A stretch of DNA of 64,000 nt from Chthoniobacter flavus (GCA_945861435.1 CAMAUX010000014.1:46487-110486); one strand, 5' to 3'; shown: positions 1-9,811, numbered from the stretch's first letter. Notes: generated from the sequence alone by a model not told the origin. Numbers and translations are program-made.

Positions 1-2
1 GA

Positions 3-2660
3 AAGCCGAGCGATGCGTGCGTGAAGTTCCAGGTGTTCACGCAGAAGCCGCCCACGGCTGCTGCGGCTGCACCGGTGGTGGTGAAGGACGATGGGGAGAC
101 GCTGGTGCCGGCGAATCTGTTCACGGTGCCGGAAGGTTTGGAGGTGAGTGTGTGGGCGACATCGCCGATGCTTTACAATCCGACGAACATCGCTTTCGAC
201 GAGCGCGGGCGGCTCTGGGTGGCTGAGGGTGTGAATTACCGGGGCAAGCGCGGGCGGCGTCCTGAAGGGGACCGGATCGTGGTGCTTGAGGACAGCACAG
301 GGGCGGGGAAGGCGGACCGCAGCACGGTGTTTGTGCAGGAGGCGGGGCTGGCGTCGCCGTTGGGGGTGGCGGTTTTTGAGGACAAGGTGGTGGTGTCGCA
401 ACCGCCGGACTTGCTGGTTTACAGCGACACGAACGGGAACGGTGTTTTTGAGGCTGGGGCGGAGAAGCGCGAGGTGTTGCTGACGGGGTTTGGCGGGAAT
501 CAGCACGATCACAGTTTGCACAGTGTGACGGCGGGTCCTGACGGGCAGTGGTATTGGAACCAAGGGAACACGGGTGCGCATTTCACCGACAGGTCCGGGC
601 GTGAATTCTTCATGGGCAGTCCGTACATGATGCAGGAGATTGCAGGGAGGAAGAGCGGGGACGGGCATGTGTGGATCGGCGGGTTTCTTGCGCGGATGAA
701 CCCGGACGGCACGGGGGTGACGGTATTGGGGCATAATTTCCGCAACAGTTATGAGCAGGCGGTGACGTCCTTTGGGGATGTGTTTCAGAGCGACAATGAT
801 GATCCGCCAGCGTGCCGTGTGACGCCGGTGATGGAGGGCGGCAACGCTGGGTTCGCGTCCGTGGACGGCAAGCGCGCGTGGGGTGCGGACAGGCGGCCCG
901 GGCAGGAGACACCGGTGGCGGAGTGGCGTCAGGAGGATCCGGGGACGATGCCCGCGGGCGATGTGTACGGGGGCGGGTCGCCGACGGGCGTGGCGTTTTA
1001 CGAGAACGGTGCGCTTGGGGAGAAGTGGAACGGTTTGCTGCTGGCGTGTGAGGCTGGGAAGAACGTGGTGTTCGGTTATCTGCCGAAGCCCGAGGGGGCG
1101 GGGTGGAGGATGGAGCGGTTCGATTTTCTCACATCGAACAAGGAGAAGGAGTTTGCGGGTTCGGATTTCCTGGGGGGTAAGGCGAGTGGGGAGTTGAAGA
1201 CGAAGTTTCGTCCGAGCGATGTGGCGGTGGGGCCGGATGGAGCGCTGTACGTGGCGGACTGGTTTGATGCACGGGTGGGCGGGCATGGGACGATGGATGA
1301 TCGGTATACGGGGACGATCTATCGGATTGCGCCGAAGGGTTTTCGTTCCCAGGTGCCGAAGCTGGATCTGGGGACGCAGGAGGGTCAGATCGCGGCGTTG
1401 AGGAGTCCCGCGGTGAATGTGCGCTATAGCGGTTTTGTGCGGCTCAAGGCGCAGGGGGCGGCTGCGGTGCCTGCGGTGAGTGGGTTGCTGGCGGATGGGA
1501 ATCCGTACATTGCGGCGCGCGCGGCGTGGCTGCTCGCGCAGATGGGGGATGCGGGTGCGGCGAAGGTGCGTCCGTGGCTGGAGGCGGGAGAGGAGTGGAA
1601 GCGGGTGGTGGCGTATCGGGCGCTGCGGCGTGCCGGGGCGGATGTGCTGGGGATGGCGGGCCGGATGGCGGAGGACAAATCGGCGGCGGTCCGGCGCGAG
1701 GTGGCGTTGACTTTGCGGGAGGTGGAGGCGGGGAAGGCGGTGCCGATCCTTAAGGGGCTTGCGGGAAAGTTCGATGGGAAGGACCGTGCTTATCTGGAGG
1801 CGCTGGGGCTTGGGAGTGAGGGGAAGGAGGCTGCGGTTTATGAGGCATTGCGAGGCGGCTTCGGTGCGCCTGGGCAGTGGGGGGATGCGGCGGCATGGGT
1901 TGCATGGAGGTTGCATCCTGCGGGTGCGGTGGCGGCATTCCGGGAGCGAGCGCTTTCCGGGGAATTGAGCAGGGAGGCGCGCAAGCTGATGGTGGACGGG
2001 TTGGCGTTTGTGGGGCACCCGAGCGCGGTGGGTGCGATGATCGAGCTGGCGCGTGCGAAGGGTTTCCCGCTGAAGGATCAGGCCGACTGGTGGTTGATGA
2101 ACCGGAAGGGGAACCTTTGGAAGGAGTACGGGGTGGAGCAGAGCATGCAGGCTTTGGGAATGTATGATCCCGCGAAGGTGAAGCTGATGGCGGTGGAGAT
2201 GCCGCCCGTGCCCAAGGATGCGCCGCAGCTTCCGGGTGCGCCGGAGATTGCGAAGCTGGCTGGGGATGCGGTGCGCGGGAAGGCGGCGGTGGCGGTGTGC
2301 CATGCGTGCCACAAGATCGGCGGGCAGGGTGTGGAGTACGGGCCGGATCTCACAACGTTCGCACGGCAGCAAACGGCGGAGGTGGTGATTCAGGCGATCC
2401 TGAAGCCGTCGCAGGACATCTCCCATGGATACGAGGGTAGTTTGGTGAAGACGACGGATGGCCTGAACATCACGGGGATGGTGTTGAGCGACGGGGATCC
2501 GCTGCTGGTGAAGTGCATGGGGAATATGGTTCAGACGGTGCCGCGCAGCCGGGTGGCGAGTGTGGCGCCGCTGGGACGTTCGCTGATGTATGAGCCCTCG
2601 CAGTTGGGGCTCAATGCGCAGGCCATTGCTGACATTGTCGCCTATCTGCGGACGCCGTGA
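3..2660 (+). CDS. PVC-type haem-binding CxxCH protein (beta-propeller, HEAT, cytochrome c), 5' end outside the window
   Basis: The reading frame is open to the left edge, so the true start lies upstream; a GTG at 21 is the first start-like codon inside the window but is unlikely to be the real one. The N-terminal half (about residues 40-450 from that GTG) matches the glucose/sorbosone dehydrogenase-like beta-propeller of the Pirellula/Verrucomicrobium family. An alanine-rich HEAT-like segment follows (about 460-640), then a C-terminal class I cytochrome c domain with the haem motif CHACH (Cys760, Cys763, His764) and a downstream GPDLT. Such proteins are expected to be exported and are abundant in PVC bacteria, often beside sulfatases or polysaccharide genes; no such partner is visible on this side. 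The substrate is unknown. The family call is secure; an electron-transfer or dehydrogenase role is inferred. Confidence 0.88.
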   Translation, partial: KPSDACVKFQVFTQKPPTAAAAAPVVVKDDGETLVPANLFTVPEGLEVSVWATSPMLYNPTNIAFDERGRLWVAEGVNYRGKRGRRPEGDRIVVLEDSTGAGKADRSTVFVQEAGLASPLGVAVFEDKVVVSQPPDLLVYSDTNGNGVFEAGAEKREVLLTGFGGNQHDHSLHSVTAGPDGQWYWNQGNTGAHFTDRSGREFFMGSPYMMQEIAGRKSGDGHVWIGGFLARMNPDGTGVTVLGHNFRNSYEQAVTSFGDVFQSDNDDPPACRVTPVMEGGNAGFASVDGKRAWGADRRPGQETPVAEWRQEDPGTMPAGDVYGGGSPTGVAFYENGALGEKWNGLLLACEAGKNVVFGYLPKPEGAGWRMERFDFLTSNKEKEFAGSDFLGGKASGELKTKFRPSDVAVGPDGALYVADWFDARVGGHGTMDDRYTGTIYRIAPKGFRSQVPKLDLGTQEGQIAALRSPAVNVRYSGFVRLKAQGAAAVPAVSGLLADGNPYIAARAAWLLAQMGDAGAAKVRPWLEAGEEWKRVVAYRALRRAGADVLGMAGRMAEDKSAAVRREVALTLREVEAGKAVPILKGLAGKFDGKDRAYLEALGLGSEGKEAAVYEALRGGFGAPGQWGDAAAWVAWRLHPAGAVAAFRERALSGELSREARKLMVDGLAFVGHPSAVGAMIELARAKGFPLKDQADWWLMNRKGNLWKEYGVEQSMQALGMYDPAKVKLMAVEMPPVPKDAPQLPGAPEIAKLAGDAVRGKAAVAVCHACHKIGGQGVEYGPDLTTFARQQTAEVVIQAILKPSQDISHGYEGSLVKTTDGLNITGMVLSDGDPLLVKCMGNMVQTVPRSRVASVAPLGRSLMYEPSQLGLNAQAIADIVAYLRTP

Positions 2661-2746
2661 GGCACAGAGCGGATCGGAGGCGGCAAGTGATCGGTCGACG
2701 CCTCTGGGTTGAGCGTGTGGCCGCCCGGGATCCGTTGCGGGCCTCT

Positions 2747-2764
2747 TCAGGCTTGAATGCCTGA
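2747..2764. terminator. Possible weak terminator hairpin between convergent genes
   Basis: TCAGGC and GCCTGA form a perfect 6-bp stem around a 6-nt loop (TTGAAT) in the gap between the haem protein and the TolC-type gene. No clear T-tract follows in either direction, so function is uncertain. Confidence 0.3.
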
Positions 2765-2778
2765 GGTGGGTGGGGGGG

Positions 2779-4548
2779 CTATTTTTCCTCGGGAAGCTGG
2801 ATGCCAAGCTTTTCGAGGATGGTGCCTGAGGCGAGCCAGAGTTGGGAGATGGAGCGGTTGAGTTCGGCTTCTGCGGCGAGTTCCCGGCTTTTGGCGTCGT
2901 AGAGGCGGCGGAGTTGTTCGACGAGTTCGAAGTTGGAGACCTGGCCTTCCTCGAGGCGTCTGGTGCCGATGCGGACGGCTTCTTCGAAGAGGCGGCGTGT
3001 GTTGCGGGCGGTTTCCTGGCTCTGGCGGTTGGTTTCGATGCGGCTGAGGACGGTGTCGATATCGACGCCGATGGCGAGTTCGGTTTGTTTGATGCGGAGG
3101 AGGGCCTGTTCTTTCTGTGCGAGTGCGAGATCGCGCTGGGCGCGTGCTTGGATATTGCCGAGGGGGACGCGGAAGGTGAGGCCTACGGACCATGAGGGGG
3201 TATGGCCTGTGAGTGATTGGTTGAAGCCCTCGGAGTAGGTGGTGGATAGGCCGTTGAGTCCGTAGCTGGCGACGAGGTCGAGCTGTGGGAGGAGTTGGTT
3301 TTTGGCGAAGCGCAGGCGGACGTCCTGGGCCTCGGCATCGGCGAGAGCGGACTGGAAGTCGGGGCGGTTGGCGAAGGCGAGTTGGAGCCACAAGGATCGA
3401 TCGAGTGGCGGCAATGGGAGGGGGCGTGATTTTGCGGGGAGGAAGACCCGGGGATCGGAGGCTTGGAATGCTGGGAGGATGAGGCGTTTGAGGGCGAACT
3501 GGCGTTCGAGGAGGACGTTTTTGGTTGCGAGGAGTTGTTCTTTGTCGAGGGAGACTTGGGCGAGTGCCTGCTGGACGTCGAAGGGTTGGCTGAAGCCGAC
3601 TTCGAGTCTGCGCTGGTTGTACTGGACGAGTTTTTCGTCGGCGGCGATGGCGTCCTGGCGGACTTGGACGTTGGCGACGCCGTAGACCATGTCGAAGTAG
3701 GAGGTGATGACGGCTTGGAGGCTGCTCATCACCTGTTTTTTCCAGTTGAGGATGGAAACACGCTTCGCGATGCGGGCGGTGCGCAGGTTCGCGAGATTGG
3801 CGGAGGGGCCGAAGTCCTTGAGGAGGGGTTGGACGAGTTGGATTTGGGCGACGGTCTGGTACTCGGCGGTGACGGGAGCGGTGTTGGTGGAGAAGGTGCT
3901 GTAGAGGCGGTTGGCTTCAGCGAAAAGGCCGACACGCATGCCCCACGGGGTGCGTTGGATGAGGCTGGTGGAGAAGCGCTCGTTTTGCTGGTCGAAGTTG
4001 ACGGAGCGGATGCCGATGGCGGTGTCCTCTATGCTGAGGCGGGGCAGGCCTTGGATTGCGAGCAGTTCGTTTGTGTTTTCTCTGATGGCGCGGATGCGGT
4101 CGCGTTCGAGGGCCTGCTGGCTGGTGGAGAGGTCGTTGATGTTTTCCGGGCGGCGGTTGGATTCGCGGGTGGCTTGCGCGCTGAACACGGGGTCGAAGGC
4201 GCCGACTTCGAATTGAACGCGTGCGCGTTCGGCGGCGACGGTGGTTTTTTCGATCTTGGCGTCGAGGTTGTTGGTGAGGGCGAGGCCGATGGCTTCTTCG
4301 AGTGAGAGGCGTTGGAGGGTGGAGGCATCGAACCACTCGCGAACTTTTTCAGGCAGTGGTCCCGGAGGTGTGGGGGCTGGGGTGAGGGTGGTTTTTTCCG
4401 CAGGAATTTTTTTGGGGGCTGGCTTGCGGGTGGTCGCGGTTTTTTTTAGAGGGGATGTCTCGTGGGGCTGGGTGTCAGCCGCCGATGCCGTGCAGAGGAG
4501 CGATGCCGAGAAGGCCACCAGAAGGAGGATGGGGCGTGGCAGGGGCAT
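2779..4548 (-). CDS. TolC family outer-membrane efflux/secretion channel
   Basis: A 589-residue protein with an N-terminal signal sequence (MPLPRPILLLVAFSASLLC then ASA) and a Lys/Pro-rich linker, followed by two long helical repeats typical of outer membrane efflux proteins. Recognisable stretches are SLEEAIGLALTNN near the start of the first repeat and WLQLAFANRPDFQSALA at the start of the second. TolC proteins trimerise into an outer-membrane beta-barrel with a periplasmic alpha-tunnel that docks on HlyD-type adaptors. It is the last gene of a minus-strand cluster with three adaptor genes just upstream, so it probably provides that cluster's exit duct. The 96-bp gap to the preceding gene is compatible with one transcript. 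No inner-membrane pump is adjacent. Confidence 0.9.
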   Translation of the reverse strand: MPLPRPILLLVAFSASLLCTASAADTQPHETSPLKKTATTRKPAPKKIPAEKTTLTPAPTPPGPLPEKVREWFDASTLQRLSLEEAIGLALTNNLDAKIEKTTVAAERARVQFEVGAFDPVFSAQATRESNRRPENINDLSTSQQALERDRIRAIRENTNELLAIQGLPRLSIEDTAIGIRSVNFDQQNERFSTSLIQRTPWGMRVGLFAEANRLYSTFSTNTAPVTAEYQTVAQIQLVQPLLKDFGPSANLANLRTARIAKRVSILNWKKQVMSSLQAVITSYFDMVYGVANVQVRQDAIAADEKLVQYNQRRLEVGFSQPFDVQQALAQVSLDKEQLLATKNVLLERQFALKRLILPAFQASDPRVFLPAKSRPLPLPPLDRSLWLQLAFANRPDFQSALADAEAQDVRLRFAKNQLLPQLDLVASYGLNGLSTTYSEGFNQSLTGHTPSWSVGLTFRVPLGNIQARAQRDLALAQKEQALLRIKQTELAIGVDIDTVLSRIETNRQSQETARNTRRLFEEAVRIGTRRLEEGQVSNFELVEQLRRLYDAKSRELAAEAELNRSISQLWLASGTILEKLGIQLPEEK

Positions 4549-4644
4549 GCGGGCGGTGAAAGGGGTGGTGCCGGTGGGGCGGTGCCGGGGTGGGGCAGGG
4601 GGGCGAGTGTTCAGCGGGGAATGGGGGCTGTCAACGCAGTGTGG

Positions 4645-6852
4645 TCAGAAGCGGAAGTCGAGGCTGATGGAGTCGCGGAGGTCTTGGAGGAGGAGGGATC
4701 CCCAGAGGTGTGTGCCGGCGTAGATTTTGCCGCGGCTGGTCATGCCCGGGCGCAGGAGGCCTTCGTGGTTGTCGACGACGACGACAGCTTCGTAGGTGCG
4801 TTCGGTGGGGATGTCGCGGCCTTTGGAGTCGACGTAGACGGGCACGTCGCCGGAGCGGCGTGCGGAGAATGCAGCGGGGATGGATTCTCCGAAGAAGGCG
4901 ATGGGTTTGCCGGCGATGGTGCCTTTGAAGGAGCGGCCCGGGTAGGCGTTGGCGCGGAGGACGACGCGCTGGCCGGCCTCGATGTGGCGGACTTCCTGTT
5001 CGTTGAGGGCGACCTTGATGCGCATGGGGTTGAGCGGGGCGATTTCGCAGAAGAGTTCGTTGCTGCGGAGGAGGTGGCCGAGCTTTTTGTCGAGGTCGCG
5101 AGTGAGGACGGTGCCTGCGTTGTTTGCGCGGAGCACGAGGTGGCTGGCGTCCTGGGTGGCTTCGTCGAAGCGGGCCTGGTAGGCGAGCCGGGATGTTTCG
5201 GCCTGCTTTTGTTCGGCAGGGCGCTCGAGGCCGATGGCGCGTGCGACGGTGGCCTCTGCGACGCGGAGACGGTTTTCGACGAGGACGAGGTTTTGGGAGA
5301 GTTCGCGATTTTCGAGGCGTGCGAGAGGCTGGCCTGCTTTGACTTGCTGGCCTTCGTGGACGAGGATTTCGGCGAGGAAACCTGACACCTCCGGGCGGAT
5401 TTGTTCTGTTTCAGCGAGTTGGACTGCGCCCGTGCGTTTGATGGTGTGCTGGACGGGGAGGAGGCAGGCGAGGAGGAAGAGGAGGAGGGAGGCGGTGCCG
5501 AGGAGGGAGAGTCGGCGCAGGCGGCCGGTGGGGTGCCAGTCTTCCCGGGAGAGCTGCATGGATTTGAAGAAGCCGACGATGGGGAGGAGGATCCAGGAGG
5601 TCAAGGCGAGGACGCTGAACCAATTGGAGAGAGCCTCAAGGCCGAGTGGCTTGAGGTGGGGTTCCATGAAGACGACGAGTTGATAGATGACCCAGTAGCC
5701 GTAGAGCCAAGAGAGGATGGCGTAGGTGTAGAAGAAAGCGAAGCGGCGTTTTGGGAGAGGGAGGCGGGAGAGGGAGGCATCGTTGGAGTTGTGGCCGAAG
5801 AGGAGTTTGGTGAACTGGGCTTGGATGAGAGCGCGTGCCTTGCCCTGGAGGTTGGGGACTTCGATGAGGTCGGTGAGGATGTAGTACCCGTCGAAGCGCA
5901 TGAGCGGGTTGGCATTGAAGAGGATGGTGGAGACGGAGGTGATGATGATGAGGTTGAAGAGGAAATTCTGGAGCCAGCCTGGCTGGATGGCGGCCCAGAG
6001 GAAGGTGGCGAAGGCGGCGAAGATGAGTTCGACGTAGATGCCTGCGGCGGAGACGAGGATGCGGTGTTTGCGGTCTGGCATGGTCCACGTGTCGCTGACG
6101 TTGACGAAGAAGTAGGGGGTGAAGACCATGGACATGAAACCGACCTCGTGGACTTCACCGCCGAAGTGTTTGCAGGTGAGCCCATGGCCGAGTTCGTGGA
6201 CGGATTTGACCACGATGGTGGTGCCCCACATGAGGAGGAGGTTCTCCCATTGGAAGAGGTTTGCGAGGGCCTGATCGAGGTGGCTGGCGTTGCGCACGAA
6301 CACCACGGTGGCGGCGAGGATGAGGGCGACTGAGATCCAGAGCGCCTGTTTGGTCCAAACCCAAGCGACGGGGCGCGCCATGCGGGCGAAGAGTTTGTCC
6401 GGGTCAAAGAGGGAGAAGCGAAAGAAGAAGATGTTGTTTGCGAGGTTGTAGAGGAAGCCCTTGGAGCGCTTTTGTTTTTTGGAGGCTTCCATGCGAGCCT
6501 TGATCCGTGCGCCTTGGACGCTGAGGAACTGGAGCAGGGCGAGGTCGTTGGCAAAGCGCAGCACGCGGTCGTCGAGTTCCTCCGGTGCGTACTCGAGGCG
6601 GATGTGGGGGAAGTGCGCGGCGTAGGCTTCGCGGATCTGGCTGAAGGTGCGTTTGCCGTCGAAGAGGGAGGCGAGGAAGTGGTCCTCGGCGGTCATCCGG
6701 AAGTACTGGAGGGAGATGGGGTCCTTGACGATGTAGTAGGTGCGGTCCTCGTAGATCTGGCGGCTGACGCAGAGGTCCGTGCGGAGTGCGGGGAGGACGA
6801 CGTTCTCCTGCTGGGAGGGGGCGGGGGAGGGGCGTGCGGCGTCGGCGCTCAT
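4645..6852 (-). CDS. PqqD-like / M50 site-2 protease / HlyD fusion membrane protein
   Basis: 735 residues combining three modules. Residues about 25-115 resemble a PqqD-like winged-helix domain (YYIVKDPISLQYFRM, then TFSQIREAY). A polytopic M50 domain follows, with zinc motif HELGH (His219, Glu220, His223) and the third-ligand motif NPLMRFDGYY (Asp321). After another transmembrane stretch around 460-480, a HlyD/biotinyl-lipoyl adaptor (about 490-735) begins with a hairpin containing VSGFLAEILVHEGQQVKAGQPLARLE. M50 enzymes cleave within membranes; HlyD domains bridge inner-membrane proteins to TolC. Both M50 motifs are intact, so protease activity is plausible, but the domain may serve as a membrane scaffold. 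The next gene downstream is TolC-like and the preceding gene is another adaptor. Domain calls are firm for M50 and HlyD and tentative for PqqD; the substrate is unknown. Confidence 0.85.
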   Translation of the reverse strand: MSADAARPSPAPSQQENVVLPALRTDLCVSRQIYEDRTYYIVKDPISLQYFRMTAEDHFLASLFDGKRTFSQIREAYAAHFPHIRLEYAPEELDDRVLRFANDLALLQFLSVQGARIKARMEASKKQKRSKGFLYNLANNIFFFRFSLFDPDKLFARMARPVAWVWTKQALWISVALILAATVVFVRNASHLDQALANLFQWENLLLMWGTTIVVKSVHELGHGLTCKHFGGEVHEVGFMSMVFTPYFFVNVSDTWTMPDRKHRILVSAAGIYVELIFAAFATFLWAAIQPGWLQNFLFNLIIITSVSTILFNANPLMRFDGYYILTDLIEVPNLQGKARALIQAQFTKLLFGHNSNDASLSRLPLPKRRFAFFYTYAILSWLYGYWVIYQLVVFMEPHLKPLGLEALSNWFSVLALTSWILLPIVGFFKSMQLSREDWHPTGRLRRLSLLGTASLLLFLLACLLPVQHTIKRTGAVQLAETEQIRPEVSGFLAEILVHEGQQVKAGQPLARLENRELSQNLVLVENRLRVAEATVARAIGLERPAEQKQAETSRLAYQARFDEATQDASHLVLRANNAGTVLTRDLDKKLGHLLRSNELFCEIAPLNPMRIKVALNEQEVRHIEAGQRVVLRANAYPGRSFKGTIAGKPIAFFGESIPAAFSARRSGDVPVYVDSKGRDIPTERTYEAVVVVDNHEGLLRPGMTSRGKIYAGTHLWGSLLLQDLRDSISLDFRF

Positions 6853-6882
6853 GCAGGGGTGGGGCGCGGGCTCGGCCGGGGG

Positions 6883-7626
6883 TTAACGGCCCGGTGGAGC
6901 GGGCTGGATGGTGCTGAAATCGGCGGCGCCACGGGTGCCAGCCTTGATGCGGTGGCCGGGATTTTCCATCTGGAGCTTGAGGCGGAAGAGGCCGCTCGCG
7001 GCGTCGATGCGGGGGTCGATGAAGGTGATTGAGGCGGTGGAGGGTGTGGGGCCGAGGGCTGGGAAGCGGACCTGGACTTTCTGGCCTTCCTTGAGAGAGC
7101 CCATGAGTTTTGGGTCGAGGTAGAACTGGATGTAGATTTGGTCGATGTTGACGATGTCGAAGAGTTTTTCGACGCGTTCGACGCCCTCGCCGGTTTCCTT
7201 GTATTTTTTGACGACGATGCCTGAAAGGGGGGAGCGGATGGTTTTTTCGCGGAGGGCGACTTGGGCGAGTTGGTGGACGAGGCGTTGGACTTCGAGTTGG
7301 GCTTGTTCTTCGAGGGCTTTCTCGCGGCTGCCCATTTTGTCGTCGAAGAGGGACTGGGCGCCTCTGGCTTTGAACTCGCTGAGTTCGACGACCTTCTGTG
7401 TGCGTCGGACTTCGAGCTCCTCCTTTTCGGAGCGGAGTTTGAGGAGTTCCTGTCCTTCGGTGACGGTGTCGCCTTCTTCGACGAGTACGGCGGTGATGGT
7501 GTCCTGAAAGACAGGGGAGCTGATGCTGACCTGTTTGACGGGAAGCACGATGCCTTGGACGTCCTCAGCGCTGGCCGCTGAGCAGATCGTCAGGAGGGCG
7601 AGTGCGGGGAGGAGGATGCGCTTCAT
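6883..7626 (-). CDS. HlyD-family periplasmic adaptor subunit
   Basis: The start is placed at the ATG at 7626 because MKRILLPALALLTICSAASA is a clean signal peptide; the frame stays open to 7689 without coding features. The mature part has a lipoyl half (VLVEEGDTVTEGQELLKL), a short helical hairpin of about 60 residues, the second lipoyl half (RSPLSGIVVKKYKETGEGV) and a beta-barrel domain (DQIYIQFYLDPKLMGSLKEG). This is the layout of membrane-fusion proteins of tripartite efflux or secretion systems. At 247 residues it is short for the family, mainly because of the brief hairpin. It lies 30 bp upstream of the M50-HlyD gene and 79 bp downstream of the GAF-HlyD gene, in the same direction, suggesting co-transcription. 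Confidence 0.87.
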   Translation of the reverse strand: MKRILLPALALLTICSAASAEDVQGIVLPVKQVSISSPVFQDTITAVLVEEGDTVTEGQELLKLRSEKEELEVRRTQKVVELSEFKARGAQSLFDDKMGSREKALEEQAQLEVQRLVHQLAQVALREKTIRSPLSGIVVKKYKETGEGVERVEKLFDIVNIDQIYIQFYLDPKLMGSLKEGQKVQVRFPALGPTPSTASITFIDPRIDAASGLFRLKLQMENPGHRIKAGTRGAADFSTIQPAPPGR

Positions 7627-7705
7627 AAGGGGTGGTTCTTGTGTGTGAGTTTGCGCCTTGGTCCTTTCGGGGCTGCCCTGGCGATGCATGGGCGACGCTT
7701 TGGGC

Positions 7706-9811
7706 CTAGCCGATCATGCGCAGGCGCATCCAGTCCCAGATGCGTTCGAGGTAGAGCCAGAGGAGAGGTTTGCGACCGAGGTCGATTCTTGCGCGGCCGG
7801 TGAGTCCGGGGCGCATGGCGTTTTGGAGTTCCTGAGGGATGGGGACGTCGTTGGCCGTGATGAGAAACACGTTTTCACTTTCGCGAGGGAATGCGGAGGA
7901 ACTGATCTGGCGGTGGTCTTGCAGGAAGGCACGGAGATTGTGAGCGCTCTGGCTGTAGAGGATGAAATGGATGTCCTTTGGGGGCGCGCCGGTTTTGGGG
8001 AGGGCTTTTTCGACGCGGCCGATGGCCTTCTCGTTGACGTCGACGATCAGGTCCCAGTGGTCGAGGGCGGCGACTTCTGCGAAGGGGGATCCGGGTTGGA
8101 TGAATTCGCCGGCGCGCAGTTCGAGGTCCTTGGTGAGGATGGCGCCTGTGATGGGGGAGCGGAGGGTGGCGGCGTCGATGTCTGTGCGCAGTTTTTTTTC
8201 GTTCTGTTCGGTGACGCGTGATTGGAGGAGGGAGACCTGTGCGCTGGCTTCGTCGCCGAGGCTGCGGTAGCGCTCGGCATCTGCGAGGAGGCGCTGGCGT
8301 TCCTGTTCATTGGCCGCGAGTTCGGTTTCGATGCGGCGGGTTTCGAGTTGGGCGACTGGGGTTCCCTTTTCGACATGCTGACCTTCGCGGACGAGGACTT
8401 TTTCGATGCGTCCGGCGATCTCAGGCACGATGGCTGCACGTTTGCTGGGGAGCAGGGAGCAGTTGCCATCGATGCGTTCGAGCTTGGGGTAGAGGCAGGT
8501 GATGAGGATGGCGGCGGCGAGTGTGTAGGCCTTGAGTCGGGAGCGGCGGCCGCCGTCGCCGAGGAGCAGGCGCTGTGCATTGCGGATGCTGCGGCTGATG
8601 GGGAGCAGGGGCAGGGAATGGTGTTCGTAGGCGCTGAGGAGGCTGCGTGTGCTGTGCGCGGCGATCCATTCGGCGAGTCGTGTGGTGGAGGGCTGTTCCT
8701 TGCCCGGTGCCGGAGGGGCGAAGAGGCTCTCGGTGGTGCTTTCGCAGAAGAGGACGCCGACGATTTGTTTTTGCTCGTTGAGCAGTGGGGCAAGGGCGGC
8801 GCTGAGCACGTGGGAGACTTCGAAGTAGGCGAGGTCCACGGCGTCGGTGCGGATTGCTGGGGGGCGGTCTGGGTGGTCGGTGGGAGATGGGTCGGTGGTC
8901 GGTGGCAGCGGTGCGTTGGTTTGTGCTGCCTGAGCGTTCTGGGCGAGGAGTTCGTTTTTGCTGATGAGGACGAGTTCGGTGCCTGTGTGGGCCTCGGCGA
9001 AATCGAGCATGGCCTTCACTGTGGAGCTTTTCTGCTCGACGGTTTCCTGGCCTGAGATGGCGAGCATGCGCCATGAGCCGTGGTGGAGGAAAGCGACCGA
9101 GCAGCGTTCGCAGCCGAGGAGGTCGCGGCTGTAGTTGGCGGTGAGGCGTGCGACTTCCAAGGGTTCGAGGGAGCCCGCGATATCGGTGGAGAAGCGGAGC
9201 AGGTGCTGGAGGCGCTGGGTTTCAAGGACGAGGGAGCCGAGTCTGCGCGATTGCAGGTGTTGCTCGACGTAGACTGCGAGCGAAGTGAGGAAGGTGAGGA
9301 ATTCGGGGTAGTTCTGGGTTTGGGTCTGCGGGGGCAGCCATACTTGGAGGACGCCGATGACCTGTTCGTTGAGGAGAAGGGGGGCGTGAAGGAAGGGGAA
9401 AGGGGTGCGGTTGGGGGACTGTGTGGCTGGGGTGCCGCGCAGTTGTTGGAGTTGTTCTTCGAGCGAGCCGGGTTCCGGAGCGCTGGAGGGGGGGAGGACC
9501 GCGTTGCGTCGCTGTTCGACGACCTCGCTGAGGACGCGCAGGATGGTTGCCCGCTGGTGTTCGTCGCGCTGGAAGAGGCTGGAGTCGAAGGCGACTTCCG
9601 CTGCGAGTTGGAACTCGTTTTTTGCCTCTCCCGCGTTGCGGCCAACCAGCCAAACGGCGCCTCCGCGTGCATCGACAGCCTTCACTGCACGGGTGAGGAA
9701 CTGGGCGAAGTATTCCTCGCTGCGGATGTCCTTCTTGCTCAGGGCAGCAATTTCATCGATGAGGCGCTGGATGCGGGAGCGCGCCGCTTCGATGGTTTGA
9801 TCCTGAGCCAT
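7706..9811 (-). CDS. GAF-domain / HlyD adaptor fusion, membrane-anchored
   Basis: 701 residues. The N-terminal half looks cytoplasmic: residues about 15-190 and 205-375 resemble two GAF modules (for example SEEYFAQFLTRAVKAVDARG and LGCERCSVAFLHHGSWRMLA), separated by a coiled segment and followed by a low-complexity Pro/Thr linker inside the second module. A single membrane segment near 428-445 (YTLAAAILITCLY) leads to a C-terminal HlyD adaptor with VPEIAGRIEKVLVREGQHVE and RSPITGAILTKDLELRAGEF. GAF domains bind small ligands or nucleotides, so the fusion could couple cytoplasmic sensing to adaptor assembly; that is inference. It sits between the CHASE2 gene and the stand-alone adaptor, all in one orientation. 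Confidence 0.85.
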   Translation of the reverse strand: MAQDQTIEAARSRIQRLIDEIAALSKKDIRSEEYFAQFLTRAVKAVDARGGAVWLVGRNAGEAKNEFQLAAEVAFDSSLFQRDEHQRATILRVLSEVVEQRRNAVLPPSSAPEPGSLEEQLQQLRGTPATQSPNRTPFPFLHAPLLLNEQVIGVLQVWLPPQTQTQNYPEFLTFLTSLAVYVEQHLQSRRLGSLVLETQRLQHLLRFSTDIAGSLEPLEVARLTANYSRDLLGCERCSVAFLHHGSWRMLAISGQETVEQKSSTVKAMLDFAEAHTGTELVLISKNELLAQNAQAAQTNAPLPPTTDPSPTDHPDRPPAIRTDAVDLAYFEVSHVLSAALAPLLNEQKQIVGVLFCESTTESLFAPPAPGKEQPSTTRLAEWIAAHSTRSLLSAYEHHSLPLLPISRSIRNAQRLLLGDGGRRSRLKAYTLAAAILITCLYPKLERIDGNCSLLPSKRAAIVPEIAGRIEKVLVREGQHVEKGTPVAQLETRRIETELAANEQERQRLLADAERYRSLGDEASAQVSLLQSRVTEQNEKKLRTDIDAATLRSPITGAILTKDLELRAGEFIQPGSPFAEVAALDHWDLIVDVNEKAIGRVEKALPKTGAPPKDIHFILYSQSAHNLRAFLQDHRQISSSAFPRESENVFLITANDVPIPQELQNAMRPGLTGRARIDLGRKPLLWLYLERIWDWMRLRMIG

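Noticed and set aside
4462..6333. Plus-strand acidic open frames across the M50-HlyD gene
   Set aside because: The minus-strand gene has intact HELGH and NPxxxDG motifs; the plus-strand frames have no recognisable family.
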